Source: RGIG4079 sp045646905
Lineage (GTDB): Bacteria > Bacteroidota > Bacteroidia > Bacteroidales > Muribaculaceae
Reading direction: 5' to 3'
DNA length: 64,000 bases
Assembly: GCA_045646905.1 (NCBI GenBank)
Contig: JAZRLP010000029.1
Location: forward strand, 124,001-188,000
The position numbers and the translations under genes were made by a program. This document shows, one piece after another, positions 27,546 through 35,955 of this stretch. The notes under the pieces are model-generated. The model saw only the letters and a program-made list of their open reading frames with translations, was not told where the DNA came from and searched no databases. Each line of letters opens with the position of its first letter. The stretch's first letter is position 1.

Positions 27546-30134
27546 ATGAATTTCAACAATTTTACTATTAAGTCTCAAGAGGCTGTTCAAAAGGCGGTTG
27601 AATTTACTCGTGAGGCGGCTAATCAGGCCATTGAGCCTATTCATCTACTTAAAGCGTTAGTTCATGTTGGTGACTCGTTAGTAAATTTCATATTCCAAAA
27701 AGTAGGTGCAAGCACACAGCAATTGTCCTCAAAGATTGATCGAGAAATAGCTTCTTTACCTCGAGTATCGGGTGGAGAGCCATATTTGAGTCGTGAATCG
27801 AATGAAGTGTTACAGTGTTCACTTGATGTTGCAAAGAAAAATGGTGATGAATATGTCACTCTTGAAGCATTATTAATGTCTCTTTTCAAAGTAAAAAGTT
27901 CGGCATCAACTATTCTAAAAGATGTGGGGTTGAGTGAAAAAGAGTTAGAGGCTGCAATTAATGAACTTCGCAAAGGCAAAAAAGCAACAGCTCAAAGTGC
28001 CGAAGATACTTATAACGCTCTTAATAAATATGCTATAAATCTTAATGAAAGAGCACGAACTGGAAAACTCGATCCTGTTATTGGGCGTGATGATGAAATT
28101 CGTCGTGTATTACAAATCCTAAGTCGTCGTACTAAAAACAATCCGATGCTTATCGGTGAGCCTGGTACAGGAAAAACAGCTATAGCCGAGGGACTTGCAC
28201 AACGCATTGTTCGAGGTGATGTGCCAGAGAATCTTAAATCAAAGCAAATTTTTTCGCTTGACATGGGAGCACTTGTTGCAGGCGCAAAATATAAAGGTGA
28301 GTTTGAAGAACGATTAAAATCGGTTGTAAATGAGGTAATTCAAAGTGATGGTGATATAATTTTATTTATTGATGAAATCCACACTCTCGTTGGAGCAGGT
28401 AAGGGAGAGGGCGCTATGGATGCCGCTAATATTCTCAAGCCTGCACTTGCTCGAGGTGAGTTGCGTAGTATTGGAGCAACAACACTCGATGAATTTCAAA
28501 AATATTTTGAAAAAGACAAAGCTCTTGAGCGTCGTTTTCAAAAGGTTATGATTGAGGAGCCTGATGAAATGAGTGCTATTGCTATTCTTCGTGGGCTAAA
28601 AGAGCGTTACGAAAACCACCATAAAGTGCGTATCCTTGATGAAGCAATTATCGCAGCGGTGCAATTATCTGAACGATATATTACCGACCGATTCTTGCCC
28701 GATAAAGCTATAGACCTTATTGACGAGGCAGCATCGAAACTTCGTCTTGAAATTGATTCTGTACCTCAAGAACTCGACGAAATCACTCGCATGATTGCTC
28801 AAAAAGAGATAGAACGCGAAGCGATTAAACGAGAAGGAGATTCGGCAAAAGTAAAAGAACTTGAAAAAGATATTGCTCAATTGCGAGAGGAGGAAAATGA
28901 ATATACTGCTCGTTGGAAAGCAGAAAAAGACCTTATTAATCGCATTCAACAAAATAAGATTGATATTGAACAGCTCAATTTTGAGGCTGAACGAGCAGAG
29001 CGTGATGGCGACTATGCCAAAGTGGCAGAAATTCGTTATTCCAAGATTCAACAGAAACTTGATGAAAACGATTCTGTTCAACAACAACTTAAGTCAATGC
29101 AAGGCGATGAAGCATTGATTAAAGAGGAGGTTGACGCTGAAGATATAGCCGATGTAGTTTCTCGTTGGACAGGTATTCCTGTTCGCAAAATGGTGCAAAG
29201 CGAAAAAGATAAACTTTTGCATCTCGAAGAAGAACTACATCATCGTGTCGTAGGGCAAGATGAAGCTATCTCAGCAGTTGCTGATGCTGTTCGTCGCAGT
29301 CGTGCAGGCTTAAATGACCCTCGCCGTCCTATTGGTTCATTTATTTTTCTTGGTACAACAGGTGTTGGTAAGACCGAACTTGCAAAGGCTCTTGCTGAAT
29401 ACCTTTTTGATGATGAAAATATGATGACACGCATCGATATGAGTGAGTATCAAGAGAAGCATACTGTGTCGCGATTAGTAGGTGCGCCTCCGGGATATGT
29501 GGGTTATGATGAAGGTGGTCAGTTGACCGAGGCAGTGCGTCGGAAACCTTATTCAGTTGTGCTTTTCGATGAAATAGAAAAGGCTCACCCCGATGTGTTT
29601 AATGTGTTGTTGCAGGTGCTTGATGACGGCCGTCTGACAGATAATAAAGGTCGTATGGTTAACTTCAAAAATACAATTATTATCATGACCTCAAATATGG
29701 GTTCATCCTTCATTCGTGAAAATTTTGCGAAGATGACCGATGCAAACCGCGAAGAAACGATTGATAATACTAAATATTCTGTGCTTGAGATGTTGAAACA
29801 AACTATTCGCCCCGAGTTTATCAACCGTATTGACGAGATTATAATGTTTACACCTCTCAATGAAAAAGAGATAGAGGAAATCGTCAAAATGCAAGTAGAT
29901 GGTATTAAACGAATGCTTCATGCTAATGGCATAACACTCGAAGTTACTCCTGCGGCATTACATTACCTTGCCGAGGAAGGATATGACCCCGAATTTGGCG
30001 CTCGACCAGTAAAACGAGTGATACATCGATTAGTACTCAATCAACTTTCAAAAGATATCCTCGCTCAAAAAATAAGTAGAGACAATCAAATAGTTATAGA
30101 TGTGAAAAATAATTCATTGGTGTTTATGAACTGA
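27546..30134 (+). CDS. clpB: ATP-dependent disaggregase ClpB
   Basis: ClpB is the hexameric AAA+ chaperone that pulls proteins out of aggregates with DnaK. The 862-residue chain has a Clp N-domain (MNFNNFTIKSQEAVQKAVEF), first AAA+ module with Walker A GEPGTGKT and Walker B LFIDEIHT, a coiled-coil M-domain (about 410-520), second AAA+ module with Walker A GTTGVGKTELAK and VVLFDEIEKAH, and a C-terminal small domain. The intact M-domain separates it from ClpA/ClpC. Heat-shock control is expected in the family, but no CIRCE element or recognised heat-shock promoter is visible upstream. Confidence 0.97.
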   Translation: MNFNNFTIKSQEAVQKAVEFTREAANQAIEPIHLLKALVHVGDSLVNFIFQKVGASTQQLSSKIDREIASLPRVSGGEPYLSRESNEVLQCSLDVAKKNGDEYVTLEALLMSLFKVKSSASTILKDVGLSEKELEAAINELRKGKKATAQSAEDTYNALNKYAINLNERARTGKLDPVIGRDDEIRRVLQILSRRTKNNPMLIGEPGTGKTAIAEGLAQRIVRGDVPENLKSKQIFSLDMGALVAGAKYKGEFEERLKSVVNEVIQSDGDIILFIDEIHTLVGAGKGEGAMDAANILKPALARGELRSIGATTLDEFQKYFEKDKALERRFQKVMIEEPDEMSAIAILRGLKERYENHHKVRILDEAIIAAVQLSERYITDRFLPDKAIDLIDEAASKLRLEIDSVPQELDEITRMIAQKEIEREAIKREGDSAKVKELEKDIAQLREEENEYTARWKAEKDLINRIQQNKIDIEQLNFEAERAERDGDYAKVAEIRYSKIQQKLDENDSVQQQLKSMQGDEALIKEEVDAEDIADVVSRWTGIPVRKMVQSEKDKLLHLEEELHHRVVGQDEAISAVADAVRRSRAGLNDPRRPIGSFIFLGTTGVGKTELAKALAEYLFDDENMMTRIDMSEYQEKHTVSRLVGAPPGYVGYDEGGQLTEAVRRKPYSVVLFDEIEKAHPDVFNVLLQVLDDGRLTDNKGRMVNFKNTIIIMTSNMGSSFIRENFAKMTDANREETIDNTKYSVLEMLKQTIRPEFINRIDEIIMFTPLNEKEIEEIVKMQVDGIKRMLHANGITLEVTPAALHYLAEEGYDPEFGARPVKRVIHRLVLNQLSKDILAQKISRDNQIVIDVKNNSLVFMN

Positions 30135-30163
30135 TTATTGTCATAACCTAAAAGCATCTTTAT

Positions 30164-30206
30164 GTAAAGACTATTGAGGTAATACTTGATAGTCTTTACT
30201 TTTTTT
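30164..30206 (+). terminator. Terminator of clpB
   Basis: Arms GTAAAGACTAT (30164-30174) and ATAGTCTTTAC (30189-30199) pair perfectly around a 14-base loop, followed by seven T. Confidence 0.85.
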
Positions 30207-30258
30207 ATTATGACAATGTATAAACATGTCTAAATTGTTTATAACAATATGCGTTTTC

Positions 30259-30288
30259 TTGTTTTTTGTTTTATTTATATTAACTTTG
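30259..30288 (+). promoter_or_regulatory. Promoter for the EFR1-type gene
   Basis: TTG at 30259-30261, a 19-base spacer and TAACTTTG at 30281-30288 form a near-consensus Bacteroidota promoter, 24 bases before the ATG at 30312. Confidence 0.6.
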
Positions 30289-30311
30289 TCAAGTAAATAA
30301 TTTTTTAAGTG

Positions 30312-31109
30312 ATGAAAATTAAAGCAGTTTATAAAGTATATTTTAGTGCTACCTATACAACTAAAAAAGTAGTTGATACTATTGCTAATGAGTTGTGTGA
30401 TAATGTTATAGATTATGATATAACTTCGCAATCTCTGATAGAAACTATTGAAATGGATAGGGGAGATGTGTTGGTGATTGGTATGCCTGTATATGGTGGA
30501 CGTATCCCTGCCAGCACTTTGCAATCTATTATGAATCTCAAAGGGAATAACACTCCAGCTATAATTAGTTGCGTATATGGTAATCGTGACTATGATGATG
30601 CTTTGCTTGAATTGAGAAATGAGGTGGAAGCAAGAGGCTTTAAGATAGTATCGGCTAGCGCTTTTGTTGCTCGACATTCAATTTTTACTCAAATAGCAAA
30701 GGATAGGCCTAATTCAGATGACATGGCACAGGTATCGCAGTTTGCTGTTCATTCAAAATCTATTATTGAGACACTCGATGATTTTAGCCTATTGCAACAA
30801 ATAGATGTGAAAGGAAATATGCCGTATAAAGTATTTAATCAATTGCCTATGTATCCGACGGGCAATGAAAATTGCGTGAAATGTGGTGTATGTGCTTCAA
30901 AATGTCCTGTTGGTGCTATTTTAATTGATAATCCTCGAGCAACTGATGAACAGAAATGTTTGGCATGTGGTCGTTGTATTATAGAATGTGTTGTAGGTGC
31001 TCGCGATTTTAGAGGAGAATTTTTTGAAGCGCGTGCAGTAAAATTTCAAGATGCATTTTCTGCTCCAAAAACGAATGAAATGTATTATGCCGAAATAAAC
31101 AATTTGTAA
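30312..31109 (+). CDS. EFR1-type flavodoxin/ferredoxin electron carrier
   Basis: A 265-residue cytosolic protein. Residues about 1-150 resemble a flavodoxin (VYFSATYTTKK phosphate loop, VLVIGMPVYGGRIP). A ferredoxin domain follows at about 190-240 with two Cys sets, NCVKCGVCASKCPVG and KCLACGRCIIECVVGAR, each CxxCxxC...C(P/V), binding two [4Fe-4S] clusters. This matches EFR1 proteins of anaerobes, whose electron partners are unknown. A GTG lies three bases upstream at 30309 and could also be used; the ATG is preferred. The small lipoprotein gene follows. Confidence 0.88.
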   Translation: MKIKAVYKVYFSATYTTKKVVDTIANELCDNVIDYDITSQSLIETIEMDRGDVLVIGMPVYGGRIPASTLQSIMNLKGNNTPAIISCVYGNRDYDDALLELRNEVEARGFKIVSASAFVARHSIFTQIAKDRPNSDDMAQVSQFAVHSKSIIETLDDFSLLQQIDVKGNMPYKVFNQLPMYPTGNENCVKCGVCASKCPVGAILIDNPRATDEQKCLACGRCIIECVVGARDFRGEFFEARAVKFQDAFSAPKTNEMYYAEINNL

Positions 31110-31151
31110 TGAGTGTTGTTATATATTACGGAATTTTTAAATTATAAGATT

Positions 31152-31604
31152 ATGAAAAAGTTATTGTTTTTATTGATTGTGTTGCCATTTGTGTTGGTAT
31201 CATGCGACGATGATAATGAAATGCCTAATGTGGATTTCAAAGTGGAAATTTCGGGAGGAAAGAATGTTGATGGTGTTATTTATGTATTAAAGGGTGATAC
31301 TTTGATTATTAATGACATTTTTGTTGAATCAAAAGACGATCGTAATGCTGCGATGGGTGCTGTGTCATTTTTCTGGGATGGACAATTCTTATATACCAAA
31401 CAATTACCTCCTTATAGAATTCAGATTTTTACCGAAAAAATGATTTTGCCAAACCATATTTTGGAGTTTAATTGCCCATTATATGTTGAAGATTCTCCTA
31501 TTTTAACAGCTTATTTTAGATATCCAGTGAAATTAGTGAATTCAGTAGATAGTATCCCAAATACACCATCTCAGCCTATAACTTCCAGATTTAGACTTGA
31601 ATAA
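31152..31604 (+). CDS. Small lipoprotein of unknown function
   Basis: I do not recognise the 150-residue product. It has a lipoprotein signal (KKLLFLLIVLPFVLVSC) with the lipid Cys at residue 18 followed by DDDNE. In Bacteroidota, acidic residues just after the cysteine often act as an export signal to the outside of the outer membrane, so surface display is likely. The mature part looks like one beta-sandwich (KVEISGG, VIYVLKGDTLIINDIFVES). A frame open from 31113 would add 13 residues before the signal peptide, so the ATG at 31152 is used. A terminator follows. Confidence 0.75.
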   Translation: MKKLLFLLIVLPFVLVSCDDDNEMPNVDFKVEISGGKNVDGVIYVLKGDTLIINDIFVESKDDRNAAMGAVSFFWDGQFLYTKQLPPYRIQIFTEKMILPNHILEFNCPLYVEDSPILTAYFRYPVKLVNSVDSIPNTPSQPITSRFRLE

Positions 31605-31636
31605 TATATTAATGTATAATAGACAATAAGTTAAAT

Positions 31637-31669
31637 AAAAAATCCCAACTTAAATGATTGGGATTTTTT
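31637..31669. terminator. Terminator between lipoprotein and CBM9-like genes
   Basis: Arms AAAAAATCCCAA (31637-31648) and TTGGGATTTTTT (31658-31669), perfectly paired, with A and T tracts that let it work for the convergent genes on both sides. Confidence 0.85.
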
Positions 31670-31702
31670 ATTTAGTTGTATATGTTTATAATATTAAAAC
31701 TA

Positions 31703-32350
31703 TTATTCTAAAATGATATCACCAAAGAATTCTTGGCGATGGAAGTCGGGCTTTTCGGTGTTAATGGGATTCCAACTCATGTAATGTGGTTGCGAGCATC
31801 CTGAAGCACATTTATAGAAGTTGCCTTTCATTGCAATAGGAGTGCCATTATATTCTACACCGATTAGTGATAGCGGTATTGCAACTAATAAGTTCCATGA
31901 AAATATTCCTTCAAGTTCTTGGAATGGCTTATTACCACATGATGCATAACGAAGTACTTGTGCCAACTCATCGTCATTGAGTCGTGTTGGATTTTTTCGT
32001 TCAGTTCGATGAGATGCGTTAATTGTTCCGATACAGTTGAATTCAAAATTCCAATAATGGTTATCGCACTTAGGTGCTACGAAAAATTCAACGCAAGAAT
32101 CTTGACTTACAGGAGAGTTGTTCTCGTAATTTACTGCTTTTAAATAATTACATCGAACGAAAAAATCGATGTATATATATTTGCCATCGTGGGCAATTGT
32201 AAAAGAAGAAAGAGGTTTATATGGGTATTCTTTAGCCCAATTTAAAGTGTCAATGATATGTCGTTCTCCTTTTTCATCGAGAATATTTATTATGTTATCA
32301 AATTGAATATTCTCGGAAACTTCAATTTTGGGAACTTTAAGCGTTTTCAT
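31703..32350 (-). CDS. CBM9-like carbohydrate-binding domain protein
   Basis: A 215-residue protein made of a single beta-sandwich resembling the CBM9-like domain: FTIAHDGKYIYIDFFVR, SCVEFFVAPKCDNHYWNFEFN, FSWNLLVAIPLSLIG and MSWNPINTEKPDFHRQEFFG, a pattern shared by glycan-binding proteins of Bacteroidales. No signal peptide is visible, so location is uncertain and possibly cytosolic. A frame open to 32392 would overlap the LysE-family gene; the ATG at 32350 avoids that and starts MKTLKVPKIEV. It follows the LysE gene by 17 bases. Confidence 0.75.
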   Translation of the reverse strand: MKTLKVPKIEVSENIQFDNIINILDEKGERHIIDTLNWAKEYPYKPLSSFTIAHDGKYIYIDFFVRCNYLKAVNYENNSPVSQDSCVEFFVAPKCDNHYWNFEFNCIGTINASHRTERKNPTRLNDDELAQVLRYASCGNKPFQELEGIFSWNLLVAIPLSLIGVEYNGTPIAMKGNFYKCASGCSQPHYMSWNPINTEKPDFHRQEFFGDIILE

Positions 32351-32367
32351 AATTTCAATATTATTTG

Positions 32368-33006
32368 TTACACTAAATCCTTTATGGCCCACCCAAATCC
32401 AATGATAGCCATTCCAATAAGTACAGAACCAATGATGCGATTAATAATCCACATAGATCGAACATTAAAGTGATTTCTTACAGAATTTACAAATAATGTT
32501 ACGATGTACCACCATGCAAGTGCGCCGACAAATATGCTTAAGTACCCTGCAACATAATGGTAGGCTTGATATTCTTGTTGAATAAAATTAAATCGAGCAA
32601 AAAGTCCGATTATAAAGAATAATATAAGTGGATTAGAAAACGTGAAAAAGAATCCAGTAACTAAGTTGCTCCAAAAATTATTCCCAGTTTCTTCGGCCGG
32701 TTTTAGGGATCGCGTTGGATTTTTTCTAAATAGATACACCCCGAAAGCAATTAATACAATGCCACCAAGTATTTGCAATGCAAACTGATTTTGTTCAATA
32801 AAGTCGGTTATGAATGAAATTCCAAGACCAACAAGTAGACAATATATTATATCGGATATTGCAGCACCAATGCCAGTATAAAATGCTGGCCAACGCCCTT
32901 TGTTGAGTGTGCGCTGGATACATAGCATACCAATAGGTCCCATCGGTGCAGATATTAATACACCAATAGCCACTCCACGAGGTATTATTTGAAGTAAATA
33001 ACCCAT
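32368..33006 (-). CDS. LysE family amino-acid exporter
   Basis: A 212-residue inner-membrane protein with six hydrophobic helices. The N-terminal SAPMGPIGMLCIQRTLNKG is the LysE/RhtB signature, and GIGAAISDIIYCLLVG plus FTFSNPLILFFIIG follow as expected. Members export amino acids; the substrate here is not known. A longer frame from 33024 would add six residues, but a TATCTTTG promoter box occupies 33014-33021, so the ATG at 33006 is chosen. The predicted leader is only a few bases long. Confidence 0.88.
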   Translation of the reverse strand: MGYLLQIIPRGVAIGVLISAPMGPIGMLCIQRTLNKGRWPAFYTGIGAAISDIIYCLLVGLGISFITDFIEQNQFALQILGGIVLIAFGVYLFRKNPTRSLKPAEETGNNFWSNLVTGFFFTFSNPLILFFIIGLFARFNFIQQEYQAYHYVAGYLSIFVGALAWWYIVTLFVNSVRNHFNVRSMWIINRIIGSVLIGMAIIGFGWAIKDLV

Positions 33007-33013
33007 TATTGTG

Positions 33014-33045
33014 CAAAGATACACAATGTTATAATTTTAGACAAA
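33014..33045 (-). promoter_or_regulatory. Promoter for the LysE-family gene
   Basis: On the minus strand, TTTG (33045-33042), a 20-base spacer and TATCTTTG (33021-33014) form a good Bacteroidota promoter. The box ends seven bases before the ATG codon, so the transcript is leaderless or nearly so. Confidence 0.6.
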
Positions 33046-33052
33046 TAAAAAC

Positions 33053-33082
33053 AAAGAGTAACACAATTTTGTGTTACTCTTT
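33053..33082 (-). terminator. Terminator of the GH13 gene
   Basis: Arms AAAGAGTAACACAA (33053-33066) and TTGTGTTACTCTTT (33069-33082) form a 14-base perfect stem; on the minus strand a T-rich run follows. It lies between the GH13 stop and the LysE promoter. Confidence 0.8.
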
Positions 33083-33105
33083 GCATAATATTTAGTCTAT
33101 AAATT

Positions 33106-35844
33106 CTATTTTACAAGAACTTTAGTGCAATTGCCGTCAATATTAACAACATATACACCCGCAGGGACTTTTAATGTTGAATATTTTTGACCAGTAACAG
33201 AGTAAACAGCTACATTTTCATATTCACCTTCAATAATGATTTCGCCATTTGCTCCATAAACATTAATATTTGAGGTGTTATCAGCAATGATGCCTTCTAC
33301 GCCTACAATGTCTTTTGTGCCGATTACTACATAACAATGAGCTGGAACTTTAATAGAAACATTAGAACCGCTAAATGTTACTTGTGGGTCAATACCGTGT
33401 GAGCAACTTAATATTTGATAATTGCTTGCATTAAGTTTGCTTACAGCCATAGTGTAGGGGCGAGTCCCAGTTACATTAGGGTTAATGACACATACAATTT
33501 CTTTGTTGCCATTTTCAAGTCTGATAAAACGACCGTTAGCCCAGTTGGCTGAATTACAACTCATAACTTTTAATGAAGTTGATGTGAACATGTCGGGATT
33601 GTCTTTGCGAAGATGGCAGAGTTCTGTGTATGATTTGTGCAAACCTTTACGATCATCATCATCAAGATAACTCCAGATTACTTTTTTAGGACTTGTGTCA
33701 TTGCCACCATCAGCTGATTTAGTAGTTTGATCAGCACCTAATTCGCCAAATTGCCATATCATATGTGCTCCAGGAGCGAGAAGCATTTGTGCAGCAAGAG
33801 AGCCCAATCGTTTCATACTGTTGGCATGATTTCCTTTGATATATGTACTTGTAGCATAGGCTTGTTGTTTATATCCCATGCGTTCTTCATCATGACTTTC
33901 AGCATATGATACTGTAGATGCCCATGTGCGGCTATCGTTAGTTGACATAAAACGGTTACAGTCAGCACCGCTAGAGAAACCCATCGCAAACTGACATGAT
34001 GCATTGCTCACATTTGCCCAGTTCATTTGCCCGTCAGCAGCCATTGCATTCTCTTCTTGAGAACCAGCAAGGTGTTCGTTAATATGATATGCATTTGGGT
34101 TTACTTCTTTCATTGCTGCATGAAGGGCTTTCATGTTGTCAACGCGCGATTGGTTATATTTTTCAGTGTCGCCGCCATAACTTGAGTTATTTCCAAGACC
34201 TTTTACCAAGTCAAAACGGAAACCATCAACTTTATATGCAGTCATCCAATATTTCAATGCATCTTTCCATTGTTGTTGAACGAGTGCATTATCTTGTTTC
34301 CAGTCATTCAATACACTATAAGCGTGTGGCGCTTCTTCGTTATAGAATGGGTTAGATGAAATTGGGTACATTTGGTACCAAGGATGCAAGCCTGCACTTT
34401 GGTTAAATACTATGTCAAGAATTACAGCAATGCCATTTTGGTGACAAAGATCGATGAATTCACGATAATCATCAGGTGTGCCATAAGCTTTGTCAGGTGC
34501 AAAGTAGAAGTTAGTATTATAACCCCAAGAATTATTACCATCAAATTCCATAATTGGCATCAATTCTACTGCGTTTACACCGAGAGCTTTGATGTATGGA
34601 ATTTTTGCGATAGCATCACGGATTGTACCATTACCATCTGCCTTACCTTCTGTACCAGTAAAGTCGCGGAATAACATTTCGTAGATGATTAGATCTTTTT
34701 TATCAGGAGCAACAAAGTTTTTTACTTTCCAATTATAGTTGTCGCGTGTGCCTTTGTAAACAGCAAGCATAATACCATCTAATCCTTTCTCAAAAGGATA
34801 GTTGATTAAACCAGGATATACATTTTTGTCAAGCCATTTGTCGCTATATGGGTCAAGAACAAGTTTTGCATATGGGTCACCAACTTTGATTGTTGCATCA
34901 ACTACATAATAGTAAGGGTATTCTTTATTAGGATCAAGACCACTAACAGTTGTCCAGAAGTAACGATTTCCATTATAATCTTGATATTTCATTACATTTT
35001 TATCAAGTGTTTGATAATCATCCCATGATGGAACCAAGATCACACTTTTCTTACCAGGGGCTGCAAGACAGAATGTTACTGTACCATCGGCGTTTTCAAC
35101 TGCGCCCATTTTAGGCACACCGCCGGGATAGTTTTGTTGAACAGCAGCATTCATATAGATGAAAGTAATGGATTCTTCTTTAGTTTCAGTGCCATTATTT
35201 GCAATAGCCTTAACTTCATAAGTGCCTTTTGAACTGAAAGTATAAGCTTTTGAAAGAGAAGTTCCATTAGCAACATTAGCAATAGAAGTTCCATTGACTG
35301 TTAAATCAATTTTTGAATCTTCAGTAGTTGTAACATTGAAAGTTACGGTTGTAGGTTCTGAAATAATAGTTGATTCTTCAGAGTGATTAAATGTCATTTG
35401 GAAACCTCCAGGTTTAACTTCAATGAAGTTATCTTTAGTTTGAACTGAACCATCGGCAGTTCTCGCAATAATACATATGTGAGTAACAGTTTCGTTAGGA
35501 TCAGTTATCCCAAAATATGTGCGAATGTCACCAATGTTTAGCTCATATGTATTAGCCGAAACATATTTAAATTTAGTTTCTTCGGTATTAACTGCCCAAT
35601 CAGTTTTTACATATGACCAAATACTTGGACTTTTTGTTGTAAATACACCAATATGAGTGTAAAGAGGTGTAGTTGAAGGGAGATTTTGCAATCCTTTCAC
35701 ATCTTGTTTGTCAGCATGAAATGTAATTACTACATTTTTGCTTGATTCTTGAAGTGGAGATGGGGATGGTGTAAACACCTGGGCTGAAATGTGTGCAGAG
35801 CAACACACAATCAGCATCGCTAATAAAGATAAAACTTTTTTCAT
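33106..35844 (-). CDS. Secreted GH13 alpha-glucan hydrolase with T9SS sorting tail
   Basis: A 912-residue exported enzyme acting on alpha-1,4/1,6-glucans. A signal peptide ends near residue 22 (SAHISAQ). Two Ig-like or starch-binding regions (about 25-235) and a CBM48-like domain (about 240-370) precede the (beta/alpha)8 barrel. The catalytic residues are present: nucleophile D545 in DGFRFDLVKG, acid E590 in HINEHL and D652 in ESHDEER. Conserved region I reads DIVFNQ, with Gln where most GH13 enzymes have His. The last 60 residues (VNVYGANGEIIIEG, VYSVTGQKYSTL, GVYVVNID, TKVLVK) look like a type A T9SS sorting domain. Exact specificity (amylase, pullulanase or branching type) is not certain. 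It is a single gene. Confidence 0.88.
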   Translation of the reverse strand: MKKVLSLLAMLIVCCSAHISAQVFTPSPSPLQESSKNVVITFHADKQDVKGLQNLPSTTPLYTHIGVFTTKSPSIWSYVKTDWAVNTEETKFKYVSANTYELNIGDIRTYFGITDPNETVTHICIIARTADGSVQTKDNFIEVKPGGFQMTFNHSEESTIISEPTTVTFNVTTTEDSKIDLTVNGTSIANVANGTSLSKAYTFSSKGTYEVKAIANNGTETKEESITFIYMNAAVQQNYPGGVPKMGAVENADGTVTFCLAAPGKKSVILVPSWDDYQTLDKNVMKYQDYNGNRYFWTTVSGLDPNKEYPYYYVVDATIKVGDPYAKLVLDPYSDKWLDKNVYPGLINYPFEKGLDGIMLAVYKGTRDNYNWKVKNFVAPDKKDLIIYEMLFRDFTGTEGKADGNGTIRDAIAKIPYIKALGVNAVELMPIMEFDGNNSWGYNTNFYFAPDKAYGTPDDYREFIDLCHQNGIAVILDIVFNQSAGLHPWYQMYPISSNPFYNEEAPHAYSVLNDWKQDNALVQQQWKDALKYWMTAYKVDGFRFDLVKGLGNNSSYGGDTEKYNQSRVDNMKALHAAMKEVNPNAYHINEHLAGSQEENAMAADGQMNWANVSNASCQFAMGFSSGADCNRFMSTNDSRTWASTVSYAESHDEERMGYKQQAYATSTYIKGNHANSMKRLGSLAAQMLLAPGAHMIWQFGELGADQTTKSADGGNDTSPKKVIWSYLDDDDRKGLHKSYTELCHLRKDNPDMFTSTSLKVMSCNSANWANGRFIRLENGNKEIVCVINPNVTGTRPYTMAVSKLNASNYQILSCSHGIDPQVTFSGSNVSIKVPAHCYVVIGTKDIVGVEGIIADNTSNINVYGANGEIIIEGEYENVAVYSVTGQKYSTLKVPAGVYVVNIDGNCTKVLVK

Positions 35845-35901
35845 GTGTATAATTTTTTAATAATGTTAATTACTTATATGTGTATGATATAAACTATTTT
35901 A

Positions 35902-35909
35902 CAAAGATA
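35902..35909 (-). promoter_or_regulatory. Promoter -7 box for the GH13 gene
   Basis: TATCTTTG on the minus strand, 57 bases before the ATG at 35844, fits TAnnTTTG; the -33 region is weak. Confidence 0.45.
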
Positions 35910-35955
35910 GTAAAAAAATATAAAACTTATATATTCACAATGGTTTTAATAAAAA

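Noticed and set aside
30171..30677. A 168-codon open frame on the minus strand
   Set aside because: It lies opposite the N-terminal half of the EFR1-type gene and the clpB terminator, has no start context or family features, and its sequence is a reverse image of coding DNA.
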